Shown piece by piece: positions 1 through 7,183 of a stretch of 9,808 nucleotides of DNA. A program made the position numbers and the translations under genes. A model generated the notes under the pieces. It worked only from the letters and a program-made list of their open reading frames with translations, ran no database searches and was not told the DNA's origin. Numbering within the stretch: the first letter of the stretch is position 1; the number at the start of each line of letters is the position of its first letter. Source of the stretch: an uncultured Opitutia bacterium (GTDB lineage: Bacteria > Verrucomicrobiota > Verrucomicrobiia > Opitutales > UBA953); assembly GCA_937874455.1 (NCBI GenBank), contig CALNBE010000010.1, positions 1 to 9,808 of the forward strand, in the 5' to 3' direction.

Positions 1-1617
1 GAGCATGGCGGCCTCCATGAGCCGGCCTTGGAAGGTGTCGAGCGGCCCGGCGGCGGTTTCCTTGCTGTTGCGAATCCAGAGCGGGGAGGTGAGCCCGTGG
101 CGCTGGAGGGCGGCGACCAAGGCGCGGTAGCTGCCGACGGGATGATGTCCGGGCAGAGTTTGGGTGGAAGTGTAGATGAGTCGGGCGGGAGGAACTTTTT
201 GCAATTCCTCCGCCAGCGCGTTGATGGCACCCGCGTGGGCGTTAAGCGCGAGCAAGGCTTGGTGCTGTTGGGCGAGGGAAACCCAGGCGGCGAGGTCTTG
301 GGTGGTGTTGGTGATGCGGCGGACGAAAACCAGCCGGCAGGGCAGGCCCCAGTGCAGCGCGGCGAAATCGGCGGGAGTGCAGGCGTCGGTGGTTTCGACA
401 AAGACCGCGTTGACGTTCTGGCTGAGCGCTTTTCCCAGCGCCTGCAGGGCGGGCAGATCGGCCGCGCCGGCGAAGGGCACCAGCAATCCCTCGGCCCGCA
501 CCTCCTTTTGTTTGGAGTGGGCTTCGAGCACCTCCCTGACGATGGCCGAATGGTCGGCGAGCGGACGGGTGGCCGGAACGATCACGCGCGGCGGATTGTC
601 GTTATCGACCGGACATTTCTCGTTGAGGGAAACGGCAGCGATGGCGCGGCGGGTGTAGTTGTAGGGATCAATCTCGTCCTTGGCGGCGGAAGTGAGCGGC
701 GTGGCGGAGGAAAATTCCTCCCAGAGATTTTCGGCGCGTTGGGCCAGCTCGCGGGCGACCGGTACCTCATACCACGGATCCTCGGTGAGGGAGACGCGGA
801 GCGTGTCGCCCAAGCCGTCCTGCAGCAGGGAGCCGATGCCGATGGCGGATTTGATGCGGGCGTCCTCGCCCTCGCCGGCCTCGGTGACGCCCAAGTGGAG
901 CGGGTAGTGCATGTCCTCGGCGTCCATTTTGGCGACGGCGAGCCGGTAGGCCTCGATCATCACCTTGGGGTTGGAGGATTTCATGGAGAGCACGAGATCC
1001 TTGAAACCGTGGCTTTCGCAGATGCGGATGAATTCGAGCGCGGACTCGACCATGCCCAGTGGCGTGTCGCCGTAGCGGTTCATCAGGCGGTCGGAGAGGG
1101 AGCCGTGGTTGGTGCCGATGCGCAGGGCGCGGCCCAGTTCCTTGGCGCGCTTGATGAGCGGGGAAACCGCATCGTGGAGCCGTTGCAGCTCGGAGTCGTA
1201 TTCGGCGTCGGTGTAGTCGCGCTCGGAGAAACGTTTTTTGTCGGCGTAGTTGCCCGGGTTGATGCGGACCTTTTCGACATGCTCAATCGCCTCCATGGCG
1301 GCGGCGGGAATGAAGTGGATGTCGGCGACCAGCGGCTGGGAGAAACCGGCGGCGCGGAACTGTTGGTGAATTTCCTTGAGGGCGGCGGCGGCGGGTTTGT
1401 TGGGCGCGGTGATGCGGATGATCTCGCAACCCACCTCGGCCAGATTGATGCACTGCCGGACCGTGGCGGCGACGTCCTGGGTGTCGGACGTGGTCATGGA
1501 CTGGAGGCGGAGCGGGTTGTTGCCGCCGACGCCGATGTTGCCGACCATCACTTCGCGGGTGGCGCGGCGGAGCGAGCGGTAGCGGGAAAGACAGTAGTCA
1601 GGAGTGCTGAGGGACAT
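1..1617 (-). CDS. ispG: 4-hydroxy-3-methylbut-2-enyl diphosphate synthase, long three-domain form (3' end outside window)
   Basis: Penultimate enzyme of the MEP isoprenoid pathway: it reductively converts ME-cPP to HMBPP with a [4Fe-4S] cluster, in the cytoplasm. The frame is open from the ATG at 1617 to the window edge, giving 539 codons without a stop. Visible GcpE motifs in the N-terminal TIM barrel are QSMTTSDT (39-46), ADIHF (98-102) and VRINPGNY (117-124), followed by a GTNHGSLSDR stretch and the LGVTEAGEG...SLLQDGLGDTLRVSLTEDP stretch near 240-285. After about residue 300 comes a long extra region that the short two-domain E. coli type (about 370 aa) lacks. It matches the insert domain known from plant, chlamydial and Bacteroidetes/PVC IspG. 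The C-terminal Fe-S domain with its cysteines must lie beyond position 1. The start has no clear Shine-Dalgarno. The gene follows rseP after 111 bp, so cotranscription with dxr-rseP is plausible. Copies of the 13-mer word encode EFSSA (301-305) and AEEL (469-472), both in the extra region. Confidence 0.95.
   Translation of the reverse strand, partial: MSLSTPDYCLSRYRSLRRATREVMVGNIGVGGNNPLRLQSMTTSDTQDVAATVRQCINLAEVGCEIIRITAPNKPAAAALKEIHQQFRAAGFSQPLVADIHFIPAAAMEAIEHVEKVRINPGNYADKKRFSERDYTDAEYDSELQRLHDAVSPLIKRAKELGRALRIGTNHGSLSDRLMNRYGDTPLGMVESALEFIRICESHGFKDLVLSMKSSNPKVMIEAYRLAVAKMDAEDMHYPLHLGVTEAGEGEDARIKSAIGIGSLLQDGLGDTLRVSLTEDPWYEVPVARELAQRAENLWEEFSSATPLTSAAKDEIDPYNYTRRAIAAVSLNEKCPVDNDNPPRVIVPATRPLADHSAIVREVLEAHSKQKEVRAEGLLVPFAGAADLPALQALGKALSQNVNAVFVETTDACTPADFAALHWGLPCRLVFVRRITNTTQDLAAWVSLAQQHQALLALNAHAGAINALAEELQKVPPARLIYTSTQTLPGHHPVGSYRALVAALQRHGLTSPLWIRNSKETAAGPLDTFQGRLMEAAML
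188..213. repeat. Inverted pair of shortened word copies in ispG
   Basis: GGAGGAA (188-194) and TTCCTCC (205-211) are separated by 10 nt. The right arm extends to AATTCCTCCGC, the word with one T missing. Confidence 0.7.
704..721. repeat. Near-copy of the word forming an inverted pair in ispG
   Basis: GCGGAGGAAAAT (704-715) has one mismatch. The arms GGAGGAA (706-712) and TTCCTCC (715-721) are separated by AA. The minus strand encodes EFSSA. Confidence 0.8.
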
Positions 1618-1728
1618 TTTGAGCGAGGGAAAGGAAAGCGGCGCGAAGGCCGGTTTGTGAAGACGATGATGGACGCGCGATGCGGGCAGGCAAGCTGTCT
1701 TGTCGCGGAGGAAATTCCGGAGGCGGCT
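1618..1728. other. rseP-ispG intergenic spacer
   Basis: This 111-bp gap lies between the rseP stop and the ispG ATG. It holds one exact copy of the 13-mer word (1704-1716) close to the rseP stop, next to a second half-copy (CCTCC on the minus strand, 1719-1723). I see no U-tract terminator and no convincing promoter, so read-through from rseP into ispG is likely. Confidence 0.6.
1704..1716 (-). repeat. 13-mer word AATTTCCTCCGCG, exact copy (intergenic)
   Basis: Exact copy 12 bp past the rseP stop. An upstream CCTCC on the same strand makes a near-direct double, CCTCCGGAATTTCCTCCG. Confidence 0.9.
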
Positions 1729-3549
1729 TCAGGACTTTGGCTCTTCGACGAAAGACGGTGCCGGACGGATGATGTATTCCTGGTAAATTTTTTGCTGCAG
1801 GGCGAAAGTGTTGTCGCCGCCCCAGCGGCGGAAATCGTTGAAGATGACGTAGCCCATCAGGGAGATGAAAAAGAAGACGAAGACGTATTGCACTGTGGCG
1901 AGAATTTTCAGCGGAATGGGCCGTCCGAGCAGTTTCTGAATGGTGGCGATGAGCATGTGCCCGCCGTCGAGCACGGGAATGGGCAGCAGGTTAAGGATGG
2001 CGAGGTTGATGTTGATGATGATGGTGAACCAGAGCACGCGCCGCAGATCGTCGGCCACGCTGTAGTAGGTTTTGGCCATGGAGACGACGCCCATGAGGTG
2101 GTTGACGGTGATGTCGGAGCTCGGGTTGACCAGCTTTTCGATGGTGGCGAAGGTGATGCCGAACGCGTAGGAAAATTGTTCAAACGGTGTTTTGCGGACC
2201 AACTCGGGCTTGGTGATATTGCGGATGCCGATGTAGGGGGTCGTTTGGGGGGCAATTTCCTCCGCGCGAAAACCGGAAAGGGTGATAGAGAATTTGTCGT
2301 TTCCGTTGCGGCAGAAGAGCGTGACCTTGCCGTCCTGAATTTCCTTTGCGGCGGCGGCGAGATCGGCGGGAGTGCGCACCGCGAGAATGCCTTTGGGCAG
2401 GTTGATGCTGGTGATGACGGTGCCCGGCTCCAGTTTGCCGAAAAATTCGGAAGTCGGCGGCAGGGAGTCGCAGATGGTGAGATTGCGCCGCTCGGCCTTG
2501 GGATCCTGAGTGAACAATTCGTCGGGTGTGGCGACAAGTTTTAAGGAGTGGGTGCTGTCGCCGTCGCGGAAGGTGATGCGGGCGGTTTCGGCGGTGTCGG
2601 TGTGCAGGACGGGAGTGACCGTCAAGGTGTGCGGTGTGTTGTCGGGACCGCGTTGGATGCGAATTTCGACCGGCTTGGCGCCGCGCGCGTCAAGGATGTC
2701 CTTGAACTGGAGCATGGAGAAGACGGGCTGATTATCGAGCGCGACGACATGATCTCCCTGCTGCAGGCCAGCGTGTCCGGCGGGGGACTCGGGGGATGGC
2801 TGGTCGATGAGAATTTTCTCCGCTGACTGGATGCCGATGGTGCGGATGTCATACCCAATGGAGGGGCGCAGGAAATAGAGTTCCGGGTGAACGGTGATGC
2901 TTTTCTCGTCGCCGCCGCGCAGAATTTTTAGCGTGGCAACGCGTTGTCCCCGCTCGTCTCGCCGGGCACTCATGCCGATTTTTTCGGTAATCTGGCCGAA
3001 GGAGGCCACGGGTTCGTCGTCAACCATCAGCACCTTGTCTCCGGGCAGCAAGCCCGCCTGTTTGGCCGGGCTGGGCGCGTCATTTCCCGGCAGGTTTTCA
3101 TGCACATAGCCGATCGTGGTGGAGGTGACGCTTTCGGTGCCCGGCATTTTGGTGGCCCAGAGGACGCAGGCGAGGGCGAAGGCGAAGAGGACGTTGAAGA
3201 CTGCGCCCATGACGGCGACGATCATTTTGTCGGCATAGGAAATGGGCGGGAGCGCGTCGGGGTCGGAGGCGTTTTTCCCTTCGATGGCCTCCATGTCGAC
3301 CATTTGGGGCAGCGCGACGTAGCCGCCGAGCGGGAAGAGGGAGACGCGGTAATCGACCCCGTCTTTGCCGGTCCAGCCGAAGAGGCGCGGCCCCATGCCG
3401 ATGGAGAAGCGTTCAATTTTCAGGCCGCGACGGCGGGCGGCGAGGAAGTGGCCCAGTTCGTGGACGAAGATGGAGCCGCCGAAGAAAAGCGCGATCAGGA
3501 GGATGCCCCAAATGCCTTCGAGGACGGAAAGGATGCTGGCAACAATCAT
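1729..3549 (-). CDS. rseP: RseP-family site-2 intramembrane zinc metalloprotease, enlarged (606 aa)
   Basis: Membrane-embedded M50 protease. In E. coli RseP cleaves anti-sigma factor RseA and leftover signal peptides; the substrate here is unknown. The zinc site HELGH is at residues 30-34 in the first membrane segment, with the conserved LFPLGGYV loop at 71-78. The second metal-ligand motif NLLPIPVLDGGH is at 520-531 in the C-terminal membrane region, and further hydrophobic segments lie at about 108-131 and 553-570. Between them is a long periplasmic part. PDZ1 spans about 140-225 (KQAGLLPGDKVLMVDDEP). PDZ2 spans about 235-315 (AGLQQGDHVVALDNQPV). A third, degenerate PDZ-like stretch spans about 325-430 (LEPGTVITSINLPKG). 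E. coli RseP has about 450 residues and two PDZ domains, so the third block accounts for the extra length. The usual GPvgI motif before the last helices reads MGVVSMA (486-492). The gene starts 27 bp after the dxr stop, so it is very probably cotranscribed with dxr. No Shine-Dalgarno is visible. Confidence 0.95.
   Translation of the reverse strand: MIVASILSVLEGIWGILLIALFFGGSIFVHELGHFLAARRRGLKIERFSIGMGPRLFGWTGKDGVDYRVSLFPLGGYVALPQMVDMEAIEGKNASDPDALPPISYADKMIVAVMGAVFNVLFAFALACVLWATKMPGTESVTSTTIGYVHENLPGNDAPSPAKQAGLLPGDKVLMVDDEPVASFGQITEKIGMSARRDERGQRVATLKILRGGDEKSITVHPELYFLRPSIGYDIRTIGIQSAEKILIDQPSPESPAGHAGLQQGDHVVALDNQPVFSMLQFKDILDARGAKPVEIRIQRGPDNTPHTLTVTPVLHTDTAETARITFRDGDSTHSLKLVATPDELFTQDPKAERRNLTICDSLPPTSEFFGKLEPGTVITSINLPKGILAVRTPADLAAAAKEIQDGKVTLFCRNGNDKFSITLSGFRAEEIAPQTTPYIGIRNITKPELVRKTPFEQFSYAFGITFATIEKLVNPSSDITVNHLMGVVSMAKTYYSVADDLRRVLWFTIIININLAILNLLPIPVLDGGHMLIATIQKLLGRPIPLKILATVQYVFVFFFISLMGYVIFNDFRRWGGDNTFALQQKIYQEYIIRPAPSFVEEPKS
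2254..2266 (+). repeat. 13-mer word AATTTCCTCCGCG, exact copy (in rseP)
   Basis: Exact copy, opposite to transcription. It encodes AEEI at RseP residues 429-432. Confidence 0.9.
2812..2823 (+). repeat. Near-copy of the word in rseP
   Basis: AATTTTCTCCGC, one mismatch. It encodes AEKI at RseP residues 243-246, at the start of PDZ2. Confidence 0.6.
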
Positions 3550-3576
3550 GAATTAAAAAGGAAAAGGTTGGGAGGG

Positions 3577-4746
3577 TTAGACGGCGACAGCGGAGAGATG
3601 TTCTGCGGCGCGGCATCGGGCCTCGGCGTCGGCGGCGAGCACCGCGTCGAGGTTTTCCGGCTCGCCGGCGGAGATTGCGGCGAGCGTGTGCTCAATGACT
3701 GCGGGGATGCCGAGGAAAGGAATTTGGTTTTTCAAAAAGGCGGCGACGGCGACCTCATTGGCGGCGTTGAATACTGCGGGGGCGACTCCGGCAGCGGCGG
3801 AGGCGGCGCGGGCCAGGCGGAGGCAGGGGAAGCGATCCAGATCGGGCGGGCGGATATCGAGGCGAAACACTTGGGCAAAATCCAAGGTGGGCACCACGCC
3901 CTGTTCGCGGCCCGGGTAGAAAAGGCAGTGCTGGATGGCGAAGGTCATGGATGGCGGCGAGAGCTGGGCGAGGATGGAGCCGTCGATGAACTGGACCAGA
4001 GAGTGGATGATGCTTTGCGGATGGACCACGATGTCGATGCGCTCTTGGGGGATGTCGAAGAGCCAGCGCGCCTCGATCAGCTCCAGCCCCTTGTTGGCCA
4101 TGGTGGAGGAGTCGATGGTGATCTTGGGCCCCATGCTCCAATTCGGATGCTGGAGCGCCTGTTCGGGGGTGACGTTGCGCATTTCCTCCGCGGAGGAATC
4201 GCGGAAGCGTCCGCCCGAGGCGGTGAGGATGAGCCGGTCCACCTGGCGTTGCGGCTCGGCGTGGAGGCATTGGAAAATGGCGTTGTGCTCGCTGTCGAGC
4301 GGGAGAATCGGGACGTTGAGTCGGGCGGCCTCGGCCATGACGAATTTTCCTGCGAGCACCAGGATTTCCTTGCTGGCGAGGGCGAGGGCCTTGCGGGCGC
4401 GGATGGCGGCGAGGGCGGGATGGAGCCCCAGGGTGCCGACCACGGCCATCACCACCACATCGGCGGCGGGCAGCGTGGCGAGGGCCAGCAGGCCTTCGGG
4501 GCCGCTGTGGATGCGGGTGCCCGGAGGAAACAGGCCGGAGGCACGGGCTTTTTCGGCGGCGGTCTCATCGAAAATGGCCACCTCGCGCACCGCAAATTCC
4601 CGGGCGATTTCCGCGAGTTTTTCGTAGCGGGTGTGGGCCGCGATGCCCGCGAGGCGGAGGCGGTCGGGGTGGCCGCGCAGCACCTTGAGGGTGCTCTCTC
4701 CGATGGAGCCGGTGGCTCCGAGTAGAACGATATTTTTAACGGCCAT
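3577..4746 (-). CDS. dxr: 1-deoxy-D-xylulose 5-phosphate reductoisomerase
   Basis: First committed MEP-pathway step: NADPH-dependent isomeroreduction of DXP to MEP in the cytoplasm. The 389-residue length fits the family (E. coli 398). The Rossmann nucleotide-binding motif GATGSIGES is at 10-18. The metal-binding acidic residues are D151 and E153 in LDSEHNAIFQ, and E222 in NKGLELIEARW. The substrate-loop region LTASGGRFRD (174-183) has R where GGPFR is usual. HPNWSMGPKITIDSSTM (200-216) is typical. I chose the ATG at 4746 because the protein then begins MAVKNIVLLGATGSIG, as expected. The frame stays open to 4863, but that extension would cover the terminator upstream. The loop 183-189 (DSSAEEM) is encoded by a palindromic double copy of the repeated word. 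The gene heads a likely dxr-rseP-ispG unit. It begins downstream of the terminator at 4846-4880, so it needs its own promoter in 4747-4845; I see none with good boxes. Confidence 0.96.
   Translation of the reverse strand: MAVKNIVLLGATGSIGESTLKVLRGHPDRLRLAGIAAHTRYEKLAEIAREFAVREVAIFDETAAEKARASGLFPPGTRIHSGPEGLLALATLPAADVVVMAVVGTLGLHPALAAIRARKALALASKEILVLAGKFVMAEAARLNVPILPLDSEHNAIFQCLHAEPQRQVDRLILTASGGRFRDSSAEEMRNVTPEQALQHPNWSMGPKITIDSSTMANKGLELIEARWLFDIPQERIDIVVHPQSIIHSLVQFIDGSILAQLSPPSMTFAIQHCLFYPGREQGVVPTLDFAQVFRLDIRPPDLDRFPCLRLARAASAAAGVAPAVFNAANEVAVAAFLKNQIPFLGIPAVIEHTLAAISAGEPENLDAVLAADAEARCRAAEHLSAVAV
4180..4199. repeat. Palindromic double copy of the word in dxr
   Basis: CATTTCCTCCGC (4180-4191, one mismatch to the 12-base core) overlaps an opposite copy, GCGGAGGAAT (4190-4199). 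TTCCTCCGCGGAGGAA (4183-4198) is a perfect 16-bp palindrome encoding SSAEE in Dxr. Confidence 0.85.
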
Positions 4747-4824
4747 GAACAAGCTTGCGCAAAGGGGGAAGGAGAGAATCCGGCGGGGAAAAGTTGGCAA
4801 CACTTTAAGGAAAGGCGCGGTGCC

Positions 4825-4836
4825 GCGGAGGAAAGT
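4825..4836 (-). repeat. Near-copy of the word before dxr
   Basis: GCGGAGGAAAGT on the plus strand, one mismatch. It is intergenic and lies 10 bp from the terminator. Confidence 0.65.
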
Positions 4837-4845
4837 TGCGGGCGC

Positions 4846-4880
4846 AAAAAAACCGTCCCCCAAAAGGCGGACGGTTTTTT
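4846..4880 (-). terminator. Intrinsic terminator after the phosphofructokinase gene (possibly bidirectional)
   Basis: The arms AAAAAACCGTCC (4847-4858) and GGACGGTTTTTT (4869-4880) are perfect complements of 12 bp around a 10-nt loop. Read on the minus strand, the hairpin starts 17 nt after the phosphofructokinase stop and ends in a run of seven T (4852-4846), which is the classic Rho-independent form. The plus-strand reading also ends in six T. It separates the phosphofructokinase transcript from dxr. Confidence 0.9.
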
Positions 4881-4897
4881 GCGCGAAGGAAATTCGC

Positions 4898-6181
4898 TTA
4901 CTTGGACGTGTCGTAGGCGTCCAGTTTGCGTTCGATGCGTTCGGCGGAGAGTTGGGCGTATTTCGGCAGGCCGTTTTCGTAGGAGAGGGGCAGTTCGCCC
5001 TGAATGAGCGGCTGGGCGTATTTGGTGAACTGGAAGCCCACGCTCATCTTGTCTTCGCCGATCCAGGAGGCGGGGAAGGGTTTCACGTTGTTGGCGATTT
5101 CCTCCAGCGGCGCGAGGTCGGTGGTGACGGCATACTGGTCCTTGTTTTCCCTTTCTTCGCGGACTAGGACGACCATTTTGCCGGTTTCCCCTGCGACGGC
5201 GGCTTGCACTGCGGCTTTGCCGGCGAGGAAAGCTTCTTCCACATCGGCCAAGGAACCGTTATGGGAGGCGGCGCGCTGGGAGATGCCGAGCTTGGCGGAG
5301 CGGGCCTTGACTCCGGCGAGGTTTTCCTCGACCACGGTGCGGAGGTATTCCCCCACGCCGCCGAGCACCGCGTGTCCGAAGGCGTCCGGGCGGGAAGCGT
5401 CGGCGCCGAGGAAATTGCCATCGGCGTCAAGGAGCCCTTCGGAGGCGACCACGAAGCAGTGTTTTTGTTTGCGGAGGACATTTTGCACCGCGTCCACGAA
5501 AGCCTGCTGGTTGAAGCGCTCCTCGGGAAGGAGGACGATGTGCGGGGCGTCCTCCAGTTGGAAATTGCGGCGCTTGGCGAGGACGGAGCCGGCGGCGATC
5601 CAGCCCGCGTTGCGGCCCATGACTTCGAGGATGGAAACGAAGTCGTGCTGGCCCATGGCGGCGTTGTCGAGGGACATTTCGCGCACGGTGGTGGCGATGT
5701 GCTTGATCACGCTGCCGTAGCCGGGGCAGTGGTCGGTGACGGGCAGATCGTTGTCAATGGTCTTGGGGACGCCGATGACGCGCAGGTCATAGCCGCGCTC
5801 GATGGCCAGAGCGTTGATTTTGGCCGCGGTGTCCTGGGAGTCGTTGCCGCCGATGTAGAGGAAATAGCGGATGTCGTGGGCGGCGAAAACGTCGAGCACG
5901 CGGTCGAAGTCCTGCTGCTTTTTCATCTTGTAGCGGCAGGTGCCGAGGGCGGCACCGGGGGTGTGGTTGAGGGCGCGAACGGTCTGCTGGGATTCGGCGG
6001 CCAAGTCAATGAGTTGTTCATTGAGAATGCCTTGGATGCCGTTGAGTCCGCCGTAGATTTCGACGATATTGTCTTCGTACTGGAGGGCTTCGGTGATCAC
6101 GCCGGCGAGACTGGCGTTAATGACAGGGGTGGGGCCGCCGCTTTGCGCAACGAGCAGGTTTCCGGTGAGTTCTTGTCCCAT
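4898..6181 (-). CDS. pfp: Phosphofructokinase, predicted pyrophosphate-dependent
   Basis: Glycolytic/gluconeogenic enzyme converting fructose 6-phosphate and fructose 1,6-bisphosphate, predicted to use PPi rather than ATP. The protein has 427 residues from the ATG at 6181. PFK motifs are QSGGPTPVINAS (13-24), GGNDS (111-115), PKTIDND (139-145, catalytic D143) and MGRNAGW (188-194). In the PFK family the residues equivalent to E. coli G104 and G124 set the phosphoryl donor. Here they are D114 and K140, the pattern of PPi-dependent enzymes, which makes the reaction reversible in cells. I chose this start because MGQELTGNLLVAQSGGPT leads straight into the first motif; the frame stays open to 6268, but that extra N-terminus is unlike the family. 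No Shine-Dalgarno is visible. A hairpin at 6221-6249 lies in the leader and a terminator follows the stop. Residues near LGAD and NVLRKQ are encoded over near-copies of the repeated word. ATP use cannot be fully excluded from sequence. Confidence 0.92.
   Translation of the reverse strand: MGQELTGNLLVAQSGGPTPVINASLAGVITEALQYEDNIVEIYGGLNGIQGILNEQLIDLAAESQQTVRALNHTPGAALGTCRYKMKKQQDFDRVLDVFAAHDIRYFLYIGGNDSQDTAAKINALAIERGYDLRVIGVPKTIDNDLPVTDHCPGYGSVIKHIATTVREMSLDNAAMGQHDFVSILEVMGRNAGWIAAGSVLAKRRNFQLEDAPHIVLLPEERFNQQAFVDAVQNVLRKQKHCFVVASEGLLDADGNFLGADASRPDAFGHAVLGGVGEYLRTVVEENLAGVKARSAKLGISQRAASHNGSLADVEEAFLAGKAAVQAAVAGETGKMVVLVREERENKDQYAVTTDLAPLEEIANNVKPFPASWIGEDKMSVGFQFTKYAQPLIQGELPLSYENGLPKYAQLSAERIERKLDAYDTSK
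5405..5416 (-). repeat. Near-copy of the word in pfp
   Basis: GCCGAGGAAATT on the plus strand, one mismatch. It encodes NFLG. Confidence 0.5.
5471..5482 (-). repeat. Near-copy of the word in pfp
   Basis: GCGGAGGACATT on the plus strand, one mismatch. It encodes NVLR. Confidence 0.5.
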
Positions 6182-6220
6182 AGTGTTTGTTTTGTAAGGG
6201 CGCCTTGTGTGCGCGGGAGA

Positions 6221-6249
6221 GCCTGCTTTGGCAATGAGGAAAAGCAGGC
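6221..6249 (-). other. Perfect 9-bp hairpin between the DUF4190-like gene and pfp
   Basis: GCCTGCTTT (6221-6229) and AAAGCAGGC (6241-6249) are exact complements around an 11-nt loop. On the minus strand the hairpin lies 28 nt after the stop of the small membrane gene and 39 nt before the pfp ATG. No U-tract follows on either strand, so it is not a standard intrinsic terminator. It could be an RNA-processing site, a 3'-end stabiliser, or a 5'-leader element of pfp. Confidence 0.55.
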
Positions 6250-6277
6250 GGGGGTGAAAAAGCCGCAAAGGAAGGGC

Positions 6278-6646
6278 CTATTTTCCTTCGAAGATAGCGG
6301 CGAGCAGCGGCAGCAGCAAAAAGGCGAGGAGAAGCAAAGTGCCAGCGGCTCCGGCGATCAGACCGAAGATGGCCCGGCCCATACCATATTTTGGTCGGTC
6401 GGTGAGGCGGCTTTTCTTGATGTCGGAAATGGCAATAATGGAGAGCGTCAAGGCGAAGGGAGCGGGCAGCAGCAAGACGGAAAAGAGCCCCAGATAGCTG
6501 GCGATAATTGCCCAGACGGATTGCCCCACGGGGAGCATCAAGCGTACGCCGGCATTGTCCTCGATACGAGGTGGCTTGGCGGGATTTGCGGGAGGCGTGT
6601 GGGGTGACGCGGGGGAAACTGGAGGTGGCGGAGGAATGGCGCTCAT
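6278..6646 (-). CDS. Small DUF4190-like membrane protein with proline-rich N-terminus
   Basis: A 122-residue protein of unknown function. Residues 1-28 are proline-rich (12 Pro, with five in a row at 5-9) and probably cytoplasmic and unstructured. Two hydrophobic segments follow, about 42-75 and 90-118, joined by the basic turn SDIKKSRLTDRPKYGMGRA. That arrangement (hydrophobic stretch ending in I..I.. plus basic residues, then a GRAI.GLI.G helix) is the pattern of DUF4190 proteins, whose function is not known. The ATG at 6646 has no Shine-Dalgarno. An AT-rich stretch (6650-6705) upstream is the most promoter-like DNA in the window. The gene is separated by 96 bp from pfp downstream, and they may share a transcript. 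The proline run is partly encoded by a shortened copy of the repeated word at 6628-6637. Confidence 0.75.
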   Translation of the reverse strand: MSAIPPPPPVSPASPHTPPANPAKPPRIEDNAGVRLMLPVGQSVWAIIASYLGLFSVLLLPAPFALTLSIIAISDIKKSRLTDRPKYGMGRAIFGLIAGAAGTLLLLAFLLLPLLAAIFEGK

Positions 6647-6819
6647 GCTATAAGCTGAAAAGAACTGATAGCTTTTTAGGTTTAATCAAATCAATAAAGA
6701 TTTGCGAAACCTTTCTCCGAATGCCCGGGAAGAATCAAGCAGGGGCAATTGCCTTTGCAGCGCGGAGAAAAATGTTCTCTGCGTTTTTCGGCGCACCGCC
6801 GCGACTGGCGATGCGGAGG
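6647..6819. promoter_or_regulatory. Intergenic region with AT-rich, possibly promoter-bearing segment
   Basis: This 173-bp gap between topB and the DUF4190-like gene contains an AT-rich island (about 6650-6705) in otherwise GC-rich DNA. On the minus strand it includes TTGATT-like and TATCAG/TATAGC-like hexamers upstream of the ATG. A perfect 6-bp inverted repeat CAAATC/GATTTG (6687-6692/6699-6704) could be an operator or a weak hairpin. A second imperfect hairpin (GCGGAGAA/TTCTCTGC, 6765-6785 region) lies after topB without a U-tract. The promoter assignment is inference. Confidence 0.35.
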
Positions 6820-6823
6820 TCAG

Positions 6824-6836
6824 CGCGGAGGAAATT
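6824..6836 (-). repeat. 13-mer word AATTTCCTCCGCG, exact copy (3' end of topB)
   Basis: Exact copy giving the last residues FPPR. The word runs to within two bases of the topB stop codon. Confidence 0.9.
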
Positions 6837-6951
6837 CGAACTCGGCCTTTTTCTTGTCCTTGGAGAGGACGAGGTAGGCGCTGAAGGTGGTGCCTTTTTT
6901 GGAGAGCATGCCCTCGATCAGGCCGGTGCGGCCCTCGTTGACGAGCAGTTG

Positions 6952-6963
6952 AATTTCCTCCGG
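6952..6963 (+). repeat. Near-copy of the word in topB
   Basis: AATTTCCTCCGG, one mismatch. It encodes PEEI in the last C-terminal repeat. Confidence 0.7.
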
Positions 6964-7183
6964 CGGCAGTTCGACTTCGCAGAGTTTGCGTTTGACCTCG
7001 AAGACCACGCGCGGGGAGCCGTCGGCCTGGGGTTTGGCGACCACGTAGGCGGAGCCGGTTTTGTAGAGAGTGCCGTCGGGGTGGGATTTGCTGGGGCCGA
7101 GGTTTTCGGCCTTGTCGAGATTGACCGGGGCTTTGGCTTTGCGCGGCGCCTTGGGGGAGCCGTCGGCGTTTTTCCTGGGTTCG

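Larger units (their letters stand above)
4747..4897. other. pfp-dxr intergenic region
   Basis: This 151-bp gap holds a strong terminator (4846-4880) flanked by two near-copies of the repeated word: 4825-4836 (one mismatch) and 4883-4894 (one mismatch). The remaining 100 bp before dxr must carry the promoter of the MEP/rseP unit. A TTGCCA (minus strand, about 4785-4790) could be a -35 box, but no good -10 box follows, so I do not call a promoter. Confidence 0.5.

Noticed and set aside
28..2544. Long plus-strand open frame (838 codons) opposite ispG and rseP
   Set aside because: It is antisense to two well-supported genes, and its Gly/Asp/Val-rich translation has no family motif. Long shadow frames are expected in GC-rich DNA.
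2944..4725. Plus-strand open frame (593 codons) opposite rseP and dxr
   Set aside because: It covers the catalytic regions of both genes on the other strand and resembles no known protein.
4780..4845. Sigma-70 promoter for dxr
   Set aside because: A TTGCCA box is present but no acceptable -10 hexamer lies at the right spacing, so I do not call it.
4747..4863. N-terminal extension of dxr to an upstream ATG
   Set aside because: The extra 39 codons overlap the terminator and have no Dxr similarity, while MAVKNIVLLGATGSIG at 4746 fits the family.
6182..6268. N-terminal extension of the phosphofructokinase
   Set aside because: The extra 29 codons overlap the spacer hairpin and precede a start that matches the family.
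5204..6607. Plus-strand open frame (467 codons) opposite pfp
   Set aside because: It is a shadow frame; the minus strand has clear phosphofructokinase motifs here.
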